Below are positions 34,726 to 42,049 of a DNA stretch of 64,000 nt, one piece after another (the first letter of the stretch is position 1; each line of letters opens with the position of its first letter). This stretch comes from Vibrio rumoiensis (GTDB taxonomy: Bacteria; Pseudomonadota; Gammaproteobacteria; Enterobacterales; Vibrionaceae). The stretch covers positions 1,426,001 to 1,490,000 of the forward strand of contig NZ_AP018685.1 in assembly GCF_002218045.2 (NCBI RefSeq), read 5' to 3'. A model generated the notes under the pieces. That model was not told where the DNA came from and did not search any database. It saw nothing but the letters and a program-made list of their open reading frames with translations. A program made the position numbers and the translations under genes.

Positions 34726-35801
34726 TGGCGGTCTATTTTGTGACGGGCAAGCTTGGCGCGGGTAAGTCGCTGACCTCTGTTGGCCGTATTCGTGATGCCT
34801 TTATGCGTGGCGCTCCTGTCGCAACCAATCTCGATATCAACCTTAGATTTATGCTAGGTCGCAATAAGAAAAACACTCGACTTTTGCGCGTACCGGACAA
34901 ACCTAGCCTTGCTGATTTCCAAGCCATTGGTAAAGGCAATACCACTTATGATGAACGTAAAAACGGTTTGCTTGTACTCGATGAATGCGGCACATGGTTT
35001 AACTCAAGAACATGGAACGATAAGAGTCGACAAGATGTGATTAACTGGTGTTTGCATGCTCGCAAACTCGGTTGGGATATCATTTTCATTGTTCAAGATA
35101 TTTCGATAGTTGATAAACAAGCAAGGCTTGCACTGGCTGAACATACTGTTTTTTGTCGCAGACTCGACCGCATGCAAATTCCGATTATTTCGACCTTGAT
35201 TCGTATTGCTACACTTGGACAACTCAAACTACCACTTCCAAAACTTCACATTGGTATAGTGAAATATGGTGACAATGTAAATTCACTTACTGTCGATAAT
35301 TGGTATCTATGGGGCACTGACCTTTACGCCAGTTATGATACGAAACAAGCCTTTTCAGACCACTACGAACACGGCACCTATTCAGTGCTGCCCCCTTACT
35401 ACACACATGGCCGTTATACGGTTACCTATACTGCGAGAAATATCATGCGAATTACTAAAATTTACGCGCGTAAATATTCGCGTGTGATGGCTTTTGGTGT
35501 GGGCGCTTTACTCTCTTGTGCCCTCACCTTTTTTATTGCTCCAAGTTTTCAAACTGCCGAGCCTGAAAGCATTCAGACAGTCGAAGTAAAAACAGAAAAA
35601 CCACAACCGCTTAACCTATCCGGCTTTCGTATTGTGAGTTACATGCACCTACCCGATGAACCGACTTTTTTTGAATTAGATAGGTCAGGTAAACGCATCA
35701 ACTCTCACGAACTTAGCGCCCTTGGTTATACCTTTACCCCACAATCACGCTGTAACATCACTATCAGTCAAGGTGAACAACATGAAACGCTTACTTGTTA
35801 A
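34725..35801 (+). CDS. zot: Zot-family phage assembly ATPase (pI-like)
   Basis: 358-residue inner-membrane ATPase driving filament export. Walker A GKLGAGKS is at residues 8-15 and Walker B LLVLDECG near 84-91. A single membrane helix (~residues 255-275, VGALLSCALTFFIAP) and a periplasmic tail of ~85 residues follow. CTX phage Zot belongs to the same family; enterotoxin activity cannot be judged here. It overlaps the secretin gene by 20 bases. Confidence 0.9.
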   Translation: MAVYFVTGKLGAGKSLTSVGRIRDAFMRGAPVATNLDINLRFMLGRNKKNTRLLRVPDKPSLADFQAIGKGNTTYDERKNGLLVLDECGTWFNSRTWNDKSRQDVINWCLHARKLGWDIIFIVQDISIVDKQARLALAEHTVFCRRLDRMQIPIISTLIRIATLGQLKLPLPKLHIGIVKYGDNVNSLTVDNWYLWGTDLYASYDTKQAFSDHYEHGTYSVLPPYYTHGRYTVTYTARNIMRITKIYARKYSRVMAFGVGALLSCALTFFIAPSFQTAEPESIQTVEVKTEKPQPLNLSGFRIVSYMHLPDEPTFFELDRSGKRINSHELSALGYTFTPQSRCNITISQGEQHETLTC

Positions 35802-36990
35802 ATTAACCGTCATTCTCTGCCTGACCGTTTCGCCCCTCGTTCTTGCCAGTGACGAACCTATTTATGAAACTTCTAACCTTTCCATTTCTGAGTTTGTTGC
35901 ATGGGGCGCACGAAAACTAGACCGCCCCATTGTTTTAGCTCAAGGCGTTACCGGAACGGTGAGCTTTACCGCTCCTAATTTGCAGCCCTCCGAGTATCCA
36001 TCTTTTTTTAATAACGTTTTGAACTCTCACGGCTACTTTGTTCAATATGAAAATGGCCTGTACGTGGTCAAACCTAAAGAGGAAGAAATACAAGAAATAG
36101 AGCCCTCCCTGGTCAAGCTCTATCGGCTCAATCATGTTCGAAATTCAAAGGTGGTTGATTTGCTTAAATCCACCTTATCGGCCACGGTAACACAAACCAT
36201 TAAGGGGAATTCTGCAACGGGTTTTAGTGCGGAATTACTCCCAACCACCAATGCGGTGATTGTCTCAGGAACGGCTGACCAACTCGCCAAAATTGACGCG
36301 CTTGTATCCGGCATTGACCAACCGCAACGCCAGATTTTTATTGAGGCGGTTATCACTGAAACGGCTTTAGACAAATCTCACGAAATCGGCGTGAATATGC
36401 AACTCGCGTTAGATAAAGCCGGATTTGTTACCAATACCACTGCTATTGATTTGTTGACCGATAACGCGGCTATTTTTTCAGGTGGGGATTTTAACGCGCT
36501 AGTTAAGGCGGTATCGACTGACCAAAACACGGAACTGTTATCACGGCCAAACATGCTCATTATGGATAGGGAGCGCGGATATATAACAGTCGGTCAGAAC
36601 GTGCCCTTTTTGACTTCAACCGAAGCCACTGAAGGTGGCAACATTATCCAGTCTATTGAACGTCAAGACGTAGGCGTATCACTTGAGGTTGTACCGCATG
36701 TCATCAATGATGAAATTGTCTTGCAAATCAATCAAGAATCGCAGTCCGTTAGTAATTCGTCTATTGCATCGGACATCATCACCAACAAGCGCACATTGCA
36801 AACAGTCGTTAAGGTCAAAGACAAACAAACTATCATGCTAGGTGGTTTGATTTCCAATGATGAACGCACCACACAAAGCGGTGTTCCTGTATTGATGGAT
36901 ATTCCCTACCTTGGCGCATTGTTTCGCTCGGACAGAACCGAGAAGACGCAGCGTGAACTTAGAATCGTAATTCGTACCACTATTTTATAA
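35782..36990 (+). CDS. Phage secretin (pIV-like outer-membrane channel)
   Basis: 402-residue secretin. The signal peptide ends near SPLVLAS (residue ~22). N-terminal N0/N1-type ring domains occupy ~25-200, and the C-terminal secretin barrel domain contains VGQNVPFLTS and the terminal VPVLMDIPYLGALFRSDRTEKTQRELRIVI. The start is ATG 35782 with AAGGTGA before it, inside the zot 3' end. Having its own secretin means that the phage does not need the host type II secretin, unlike CTX phage. Confidence 0.9.
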   Translation: MKRLLVKLTVILCLTVSPLVLASDEPIYETSNLSISEFVAWGARKLDRPIVLAQGVTGTVSFTAPNLQPSEYPSFFNNVLNSHGYFVQYENGLYVVKPKEEEIQEIEPSLVKLYRLNHVRNSKVVDLLKSTLSATVTQTIKGNSATGFSAELLPTTNAVIVSGTADQLAKIDALVSGIDQPQRQIFIEAVITETALDKSHEIGVNMQLALDKAGFVTNTTAIDLLTDNAAIFSGGDFNALVKAVSTDQNTELLSRPNMLIMDRERGYITVGQNVPFLTSTEATEGGNIIQSIERQDVGVSLEVVPHVINDEIVLQINQESQSVSNSSIASDIITNKRTLQTVVKVKDKQTIMLGGLISNDERTTQSGVPVLMDIPYLGALFRSDRTEKTQRELRIVIRTTIL

Positions 36991-36998
36991 TTTCATTA

Positions 36999-37032
36999 GG
37001 TATGTCATTTTTAACGTATAAAATGACATACC
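36999..37032 (+). terminator. Strong hairpin after phage secretin
   Basis: Perfect 13-bp stem GGTATGTCATTTT (36999-37011) / AAAATGACATACC (37020-37032), eight-base loop, followed by GCTTTTT. A terminator for the plus-strand phage operon. In single-stranded form it could also act as a packaging signal. Confidence 0.75.
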
Positions 37033-37269
37033 GCTTTTTATGGCGTAGCCATTCAAGCCCCCCGTTCAAGTTTTTGCATCCGCTTCATTCAAATGGGCGG
37101 AAACTTGCATACTCGATGCAGAAAAAAAACACCCTCCTTACTCTAGAATAAAGCCTCGCAGAGCCTATCCGCATCAATGGCGCTTCATGCCACTGCAACT
37201 CGATAACCTACCCACTTTTTATACGTGTTTTATATACAGTTAAATAAATCGAGAAATTCAAAACGCGCG

Positions 37270-37315
37270 CACCCCGTATAGTAATACGGGGTGAAAGTCT
37301 CACCCCGTATTACTA
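37270..37315. other. Overlapping alternative hairpins in phage intergenic region
   Basis: A CACCCCGTAT arm is present twice around a shared complementary arm. One hairpin pairs 37270-37279 with 37284-37293 (10 bp, four-base loop). The other pairs 37279-37294 with 37300-37315 (16 bp, five-base loop). The two share the middle arm and exclude each other. No T run follows on either strand. The ~325-base gap 36991-37316 has no gene and is the likely origin or packaging region of the phage. Confidence 0.7.
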
Positions 37316-37316
37316 A

Positions 37317-37691
37317 TTACTTTCCTTTCTTTATAACGCTAATAGCGCGTGCGATCTTTAAGATTTTTGATGAGGTCTTTAGTTCTAGCTCGGATTTAAT
37401 TTCTACTAAACCTAAGCCTAAAAGTATTTGTTGAGGTGTTACTGACTGTTGATAGGGAGTTATAAGGTATTGCTTATTCATTTTGAACCCTTCCCAATCA
37501 TTTGAAGTGCCCAATTCTCGACCACAATATAAGCGCATTAATCTTTTGCACTCTGGAGGAATGGTTTTCCCCCTATCCCATTCTGTGATAGTTCTCACAG
37601 TTTTAAAGCAAAGTTTTGCCGTTTCTTCAATGGATAATCCGCATTCTAATTCACGAAAAATAAAGTTTTTAGTCATTTCGTGATACTTCAT
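37317..37691 (-). CDS. Phage helix-turn-helix regulator (DUF3653-like)
   Basis: 124-residue DNA-binding protein. The helix-turn-helix is at residues ~17-50 (LSIEETAKLCFKTVRTITEWDRGKTIPPECKRL is typical of DUF3653 proteins in Vibrio phages). The C-terminal half is of unknown fold. In the circular phage genome this gene lies downstream of the other regulator on the same strand, its start overlapping the extended end of that frame, so both could form one regulatory operon. Repressor function is inferred. Confidence 0.75.
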   Translation of the reverse strand: MKYHEMTKNFIFRELECGLSIEETAKLCFKTVRTITEWDRGKTIPPECKRLMRLYCGRELGTSNDWEGFKMNKQYLITPYQQSVTPQQILLGLGLVEIKSELELKTSSKILKIARAISVIKKGK

Positions 37692-37744
37692 AGCTATAAC
37701 TCTCTAAAGAGCCATAGTTTAAGGTTATGAAATTTAACAGTCTA

Positions 37745-37772
37745 TTGACCTTAACCTGACATAATGCGCACT
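37745..37772 (-). other. attR: right prophage junction with host XerC arm
   Basis: Read on the minus strand: host XerC arm AGTGCGCATTA, then phage-derived centre TGTCAG and a poor XerD arm GTTAAGGTCAA. Only the XerC arm matches dif, so it should not be cut by XerD. Combined with attL it implies an original host dif of XerC arm AGTGCGCATTA, centre TGTATC and XerD arm TTATGTTAAAT, very close to V. cholerae dif1. Confidence 0.88.
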
Positions 37773-37972
37773 AGTGTTAAGTTGTTAAATAGCAGGAAAC
37801 GGTTTAAATCACGACTATCATTTCAGACATTCTTAACCAAAAATTTTGCTGGTATAAATTACTACATGATTTTCTTGTTGGTCTTATATCCACTTCATTA
37901 GGATTGCCGACTAACTTATCCAGTTTTTGGACACAGATTAGATTGTCAGAAATTATTTCTTCAGCTAACTAA

Positions 37973-38165
37973 CTAATGATTAAGCTCAACATCTTTCTTA
38001 ATCACAACACCATCTAAAAAATTTAAAGCTGGTAATGAATGACTCTTTTACTAACAATGCTATGTTCTGTGAGTAAACGTTTCATTGCCGGTAACTTTAA
38101 AACCTACCGCACCTGTATCATTCGGCGCGGTAATATGGCGAATATAGTAGATAAAGGCTTGTGCA
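37973..38165 (-). pseudogene. Possible degenerate coding remnant
   Basis: The ~390-base gap between attR and the cytochrome c gene has no intact gene. On the minus strand, stretches read like protein but are broken. One frame gives AFIYYIRHITAPNDTGAVGF and stops; a shifted frame continues with SIVSKRVIHYQL; the first frame resumes with LDGVVIKKDVELNH before another stop. This looks like an old gene end decayed by frameshift and stop codons. No family is recognised. Confidence 0.3.
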
Positions 38166-38468
38166 TTACTTCAAACTTTCAAAGTATGCTGCTATATCAG
38201 CAATATCGGCATCATTAATAGTCGCTGCCATTGGTGACATCACTGGATCTTTCCGTTCGCCACTTTTAAATGCTTTGATAGATTTCTCAATATATGCGGC
38301 ATTTTGCCCTTTAAGATTTGGGTAGGTTTTGACTATCGCAACACCGTCTGCACCGTGGCATGAAGCACATATTGCGACTTTATTTTTACCTGCAGCTGGA
38401 TCGCCAGCAATAGCAAAATGGGAAGACGTTGCAAACAAACACAAAGATAAAATAGCAATCTTTTTCAT
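38166..38468 (-). CDS. Periplasmic monohaem c-type cytochrome
   Basis: 100-residue class I cytochrome c. The signal peptide (~residues 1-21, ending FAIAG) directs export. The haem motif CASCH is near residue 34 and the probable axial Met is in MSPMAA near 77. Length and features resemble small cytochrome c553/c4-domain electron carriers. The ATG is preceded by GAGGTG. It is the first intact gene right of dif; no redox partner is adjacent. Confidence 0.88.
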   Translation of the reverse strand: MKKIAILSLCLFATSSHFAIAGDPAAGKNKVAICASCHGADGVAIVKTYPNLKGQNAAYIEKSIKAFKSGERKDPVMSPMAATINDADIADIAAYFESLK

Positions 38469-38615
38469 AAAGCACCTCAAAATAGGAAGACAAATGTGAA
38501 CATCACTGTATACAATCTAGCAATTTAATCGACAATATCTAGGATTGAGAATAAAAAATTTAATCTCGATCACTTACTATTACGAAATTTGACTCAATAG
38601 ATGATGGTTTATAGA

Positions 38616-39065
38616 TTAAAAGTCGAGTAATTTACTGAGATCGGCTTTTATACTATGTACCTTTTTACTTGCTTTCTCGCTTCGAGACGCTTCAGTTACT
38701 AGATACTCAATCGCTTCTGATAATGTACAACCTAATTCTTGCGCCCTATCCGACAGCTTTTCCCAAACAGCATAATCTAAGTCGATAGATTTTTTCTTGG
38801 TATGGATGTGCTCGGCATTAAAGTGGCGTTTTCGCTTGGCACGAATGGCTTGCTTTAGTTTGTTATCGAGCTCTGGATTCATATGCTCATCAATCCAATT
38901 TAGTACTTGTGTTGGTTGGTGTTCTAATTTTTGAAGCCCCATTATAGCGGCATGAGATTCACTCGAGTCTTGGTAACGAGTGATTGATTCCCCATCTTTC
39001 CATTTCCGAATTAAATATTGCCACTTCCACCCACATTCCAGGTTTTCAAGCTGTTGATATTTCAT
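38616..39065 (-). CDS. matP: Macrodomain Ter protein MatP
   Basis: 149-residue DNA-binding protein that condenses the chromosome terminus and links it to the divisome through ZapB. It matches E. coli MatP closely: start MKYQQLENLECGWKWQYL, central HMNPELDNKLKQ, and the RAKRKRHFNAEH-HTKKKSIDLDYAVWEKL ribbon-helix-helix region. A near-matS sequence lies just upstream of its start. Its position beside the Lon-like gene and fabA is the same as in E. coli. Only ~0.85 kb separates it from the right prophage junction. Confidence 0.95.
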   Translation of the reverse strand: MKYQQLENLECGWKWQYLIRKWKDGESITRYQDSSESHAAIMGLQKLEHQPTQVLNWIDEHMNPELDNKLKQAIRAKRKRHFNAEHIHTKKKSIDLDYAVWEKLSDRAQELGCTLSEAIEYLVTEASRSEKASKKVHSIKADLSKLLDF

Positions 39066-39090
39066 TAGTCTTCCCTATAGACGATTAACA

Positions 39091-39103
39091 GTGACAGCGT
39101 AAC
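39091..39103. promoter_or_regulatory. matS-like sequence upstream of matP
   Basis: GTGACAGCGTAAC matches matS (GTGACRNYGTCAC) at 12 of 13 positions. It is 26 bases upstream of the matP start, where bound MatP could also limit its own expression. Binding is inferred. Confidence 0.45.
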
Positions 39104-39290
39104 TAAAAACCATCACATTCTCAACTGTTTTCACTCAAGATAAAATAATAGTCTAGCTAAGTTTCACTTTATGATAACGGCCTCTCAAATCCATTGATTA
39201 AACAATCAGTATCATTTCATAAACAGGTATAAGGTTAAGCTATTTTTCTATATACTTCTGTCCTTCTAACAACATATTGAATTTTTTATA

Positions 39291-40964
39291 ATGATCAAAG
39301 AGTCTTGGCAATCTGCAACACCCAACTTTTCACAATATGAAGATATCCTTTCGCAAAACGACCCTGATAGTCGTCTCTCCTTTTTGGATCTTCAGCCTCG
39401 ACTCAAATCTTCTATTCTGCATTTTGCGCAAATGGAAAGCTTCCCACGCTTTTTATTAGTGAATTCACCGGATAACTTCATATACCGCCAAACGATTCAT
39501 AATGCTTACTTAATGCTAATGAATATTGGTGAGCTCGACCGCGCGCCTGTTATCACGAGTGAGAGCATTGAACTTGAAGACCTGTTTGGACAATATCAAG
39601 TAGAAAATGGTCATGTGGTTCACAATAGCCAAGGATTATTGGATAAAGCCGATGGTGGATATCTAATTATTTCTTCTAATCTAATCTTAGCGAACCCGCG
39701 AGCATGGCCTAAATTAAAAGCAGCGGTTTTAGGTAATGCCTGTTCTGGGATATCTTCAGATTCAAGACAGGTTATCGAATCTCCACCAACAAAGAACTAC
39801 GATATAAAGCTCATTGTTATTGGCGATAGAATGCAGTTAGGTGATTTAGATTTATTTGATGCGGACATGAGAACCCACTTATGCTTATTTGCTGAAGTGG
39901 AATTAGACACCAAGCTTAATTCAGATACACTCATCTCCTATATCCAATATATCAACGGTGTTATTGATGACTACAAATTACCTAAACTTTTAGATTTAAA
40001 TGCATGGTCATTTTTACTTGCTCAAGGCGCACGTGAAACCGAAGATCAAGAAAGGATGCCTCTGTGCCCTATTTGGCATCGAACACTGTTATCAGAAGCC
40101 GCATTAATCTCTAATGGACAAGCTATCTCTAAATCAGATATGCAAAAAGCTTTAGCGGAACGGACATATCGGCAAGAATATCTACCTCAAAGAGCTTTGG
40201 CCGATATATTAGAGGGGCAAGTAATCATTGAAACTCAAGGAGAGCGAGTTGGCCAAGTCAATGGTTTAACCGTCATTGAAGTGCCTGGTCATCCTGTAAT
40301 TTATGGCGAACCCGCTCGTATTTCATGTGTGATTCACTTTGGTGATGGCGATATTGCCGATGTTGAACGCAAAGCGGAACTTGGTGGCAATTTACACGCA
40401 AAAGGCATGATGATCATGCAGGCCTTCTTGGGAAGTGCTTTAAACTTAGATGACCCATTACCATTCGCTGCTTCTATTGTTTTTGAACAGTCTTATTCTG
40501 AGGTTGATGGTGACAGTGCTTCTCTTGCCGAGCTGTGTTCTCTGGTAAGTGCATTATCTGAGTACCCTATCAATCAACAAATTGCAGTCACTGGTGCTGT
40601 AGACCAATTTGGGCGTGTACAAGCAGTCGGTGGTTTAAATGAAAAAATTGAAGGCTTCTTCCATATATGCCAGCACCGTGGACTGACAGGAAACCAAGGA
40701 ATTGTTTTACCGAAAACAAACTTAAAGCACTTATCATTACATCACGATGTCGTTGAAGCAATTAAAAATGATCAATTTCACCTCTGGTCAGTTGAGTCGG
40801 TTGATCAAGCGTTACCTATTATATTTGGTAAAGCTTTCCGTGGTGATGAAGAAGAAGAAACGATATTGAAAAAAATCTCAGAGAGAATAGAACACTTCGA
40901 TAGGCATGAATCTGCGCCTTGCAGCTTATTAAATAAGATCAAAAGTTTACTCGGTATCCACTGA
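39291..40964 (+). CDS. ycbZ: Lon-family protease homologue YcbZ
   Basis: 557-residue protein with a degenerate ATPase-like N-terminal half and a C-terminal Lon-type protease domain. The Lon Ser-Lys dyad is visible as the Ser of DGDSASLAEL (near residue 406) and the Lys of GGLNEKIEGFF (near 449). E. coli YcbZ (586 residues) is also encoded between matP and fabA, which fixes the identification. Its natural substrate is unknown. The stop codon overlaps the FadR-like site of fabA. Confidence 0.9.
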   Translation: MIKESWQSATPNFSQYEDILSQNDPDSRLSFLDLQPRLKSSILHFAQMESFPRFLLVNSPDNFIYRQTIHNAYLMLMNIGELDRAPVITSESIELEDLFGQYQVENGHVVHNSQGLLDKADGGYLIISSNLILANPRAWPKLKAAVLGNACSGISSDSRQVIESPPTKNYDIKLIVIGDRMQLGDLDLFDADMRTHLCLFAEVELDTKLNSDTLISYIQYINGVIDDYKLPKLLDLNAWSFLLAQGARETEDQERMPLCPIWHRTLLSEAALISNGQAISKSDMQKALAERTYRQEYLPQRALADILEGQVIIETQGERVGQVNGLTVIEVPGHPVIYGEPARISCVIHFGDGDIADVERKAELGGNLHAKGMMIMQAFLGSALNLDDPLPFAASIVFEQSYSEVDGDSASLAELCSLVSALSEYPINQQIAVTGAVDQFGRVQAVGGLNEKIEGFFHICQHRGLTGNQGIVLPKTNLKHLSLHHDVVEAIKNDQFHLWSVESVDQALPIIFGKAFRGDEEEETILKKISERIEHFDRHESAPCSLLNKIKSLLGIH

Positions 40965-40975
40965 TCGGACTTGTT
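40959..40975 (+). promoter_or_regulatory. FadR-like operator of fabA
   Basis: CACTGATCGGACTTGTT matches the 17-bp FadR consensus (AACTGGTCGGACCAGTT) at 13 positions and closely resembles the FadR activator site upstream of E. coli fabA. It overlaps the ycbZ stop codon. FadR activation of fabA is established in E. coli. Confidence 0.65.
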
Positions 40976-40976
40976 T

Positions 40977-40994
40977 AGCTTACACCTGTTCTCT
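40977..40994 (+). promoter_or_regulatory. FabR-like operator of fabA
   Basis: AGCTTACACCTGTTCTCT directly follows the FadR-like site. It resembles the FabR repressor site that holds the same position at E. coli fabA (about 14 of 18 bases, from memory of that sequence). Confidence 0.55.
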
Positions 40995-41028
40995 AAGATA
41001 CACAGACTATTTCTGGAGTGATTATACA

Positions 41029-41553
41029 ATGCAAAACAAACGTAACTCATATACTCGTGAAGACCTTCTAGCATCAAGCCAAGGTGAACTTTTTGGCCCA
41101 GGCCGTCCACAACTTCCTGCACCAAACATGTTAATGATGGATCGCATCTCAAAAATCACAGACGCAGAAGGCGAAGGTGCATTTGGTAAAGGTGTGATTA
41201 TTGCAGAATTAGATATTACTCCTGACCTATGGTTTTTTGACTGTCACTTCCCTGGAGACCCTGTTATGCCAGGTTGCCTTGGTTTGGATGCAATGTGGCA
41301 ACTCGTTGGTTTCTTCCTTGGTTGGGTCGGTGGCGAAGGTAAAGGCCGTGCATTAGGTGTTGGCGAAGTGAAGTTTACTGGCCAAATTCTACCAACAGCA
41401 AAGAAAGTAACGTATGAAATCAATATCAAACGTGTTGTTAATCGTCGTCTTGTTATGGGACTAGCTGATGGTCGTGTATTAGTTGATGGTAAAGAAATCT
41501 ACGTAGCAAAAGATTTGAAAGTAGGCCTCTTCCAAGATACCTCTTCTTTCTAG
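41029..41553 (+). CDS. fabA: 3-hydroxydecanoyl-ACP dehydratase/isomerase
   Basis: 174-residue hot-dog-fold enzyme that dehydrates 3-hydroxydecanoyl-ACP and isomerises the product to the cis-3 form, the branch point to unsaturated fatty acids. The active-site histidine is in FFDCHFPGDPVMPG (near residue 73) and the catalytic aspartate in GCLGLDAMWQ (near 87). FadR- and FabR-like sites lie upstream and a strong terminator downstream, so it is transcribed alone. Confidence 0.97.
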   Translation: MQNKRNSYTREDLLASSQGELFGPGRPQLPAPNMLMMDRISKITDAEGEGAFGKGVIIAELDITPDLWFFDCHFPGDPVMPGCLGLDAMWQLVGFFLGWVGGEGKGRALGVGEVKFTGQILPTAKKVTYEINIKRVVNRRLVMGLADGRVLVDGKEIYVAKDLKVGLFQDTSSF

Positions 41554-41575
41554 AATAAAATTATCGTCTACATTT

Positions 41576-41607
41576 AATAAATCAGCCATTTGCTGATTTA
41601 TTTTTCT
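41576..41607 (+). terminator. Rho-independent terminator after fabA
   Basis: Perfect 11-bp stem AATAAATCAGC / GCTGATTTATT with loop CATTT, running into TTT. Confidence 0.85.
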
Positions 41608-41647
41608 TAAATATATTTAGTTATAGTGCGTTATATGATGTAAATAA

Positions 41648-41672
41648 AGGCTCCAAAGTCGGAGCCTAATTT
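41648..41672 (-). terminator. Bidirectional terminator after rmf
   Basis: Stem AGGCTCC (41648-41654) / GGAGCCT (41661-41667), loop AAAGTC. It has T-rich sequence on both strands and lies ~65 bases beyond the rmf stop. Confidence 0.75.
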
Positions 41673-41731
41673 TTTATACTCATATTTTAACCAGAGATGA
41701 AATGATACTGTTTTATTTATCCAACTCTAGG

Positions 41732-41905
41732 TTACTTAATAAGTCCAGATTGGCGGTCGTCTCTCGCATCACGCCAACCTCCTAACCAATTCGATTTAGC
41801 ATCCATTTGCTGATATGGACAGTCATCCATCGATCTCCCATTAAGACCAGCTTTATAACCTTGAGATTGCGCTCTTTCTAGGCGATCGCGTTTCTGTCTC
41901 TTCAT
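41732..41905 (-). CDS. rmf: Ribosome modulation factor
   Basis: 57-residue basic protein that dimerises 70S ribosomes into inactive 100S particles in stationary phase. The start MKRQKRDRLERAQSQGYKAG and the GLNGRS-DDCPYQQ and NWLGGWRDAR segments match E. coli Rmf (55 residues). An AGAGGA ribosome-binding site lies eight bases before the ATG. The gene is next to fabA, as in E. coli. Confidence 0.95.
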   Translation of the reverse strand: MKRQKRDRLERAQSQGYKAGLNGRSMDDCPYQQMDAKSNWLGGWRDARDDRQSGLIK

Positions 41906-42013
41906 AGTACAGTCCTCTTAACTCTGATAATTACTAAAACGACCATCTGTGGCAATTTTATGACACCACCTATTAAGCATCGACCAAAGATCACATTTTC
42001 TCAAGGCGAAAAA

Positions 42014-42045
42014 AAACCGAGGCTCAATTTTGTGAGCCTCGGTTT
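42014..42045 (-). terminator. Terminator after DUF3466 gene
   Basis: 13-bp stem AAACCGAGGCTCA / TGAGCCTCGGTTT with a six-base loop. On the minus strand it is followed by a long T run. Confidence 0.85.
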
Positions 42046-42049
42046 AGTC

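Larger units (their letters stand above)
29887..37761. mobile_element. Integrated filamentous phage (Inovirus prophage), ~7.9 kb
   Basis: A complete filamentous phage genome lies between two dif-like junctions. In plus-strand order it has a small protein, an initiator, a ssDNA-binding protein, two minor membrane proteins, major coat, adhesin, pVI-like protein, Zot and a secretin. Two regulators are on the minus strand, at either end. It has no integrase, as expected for phages that use the host XerC/XerD recombinases. Size, gene order and the coat terminator match the CTX/VGJ-like vibriophages. No toxin or other cargo gene is seen. All frames are intact, so it may be able to replicate. Confidence 0.93.

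Noticed and set aside
34725..35801. Zot as an enterotoxin gene
   Set aside because: Its conserved part is the phage assembly ATPase; toxicity cannot be inferred from the sequence.
37223..37242. LexA-box-like sequence in the phage intergenic region
   Set aside because: The right half (ATATACAGT) fits but the left half does not, and it is not located at a promoter for any phage gene.
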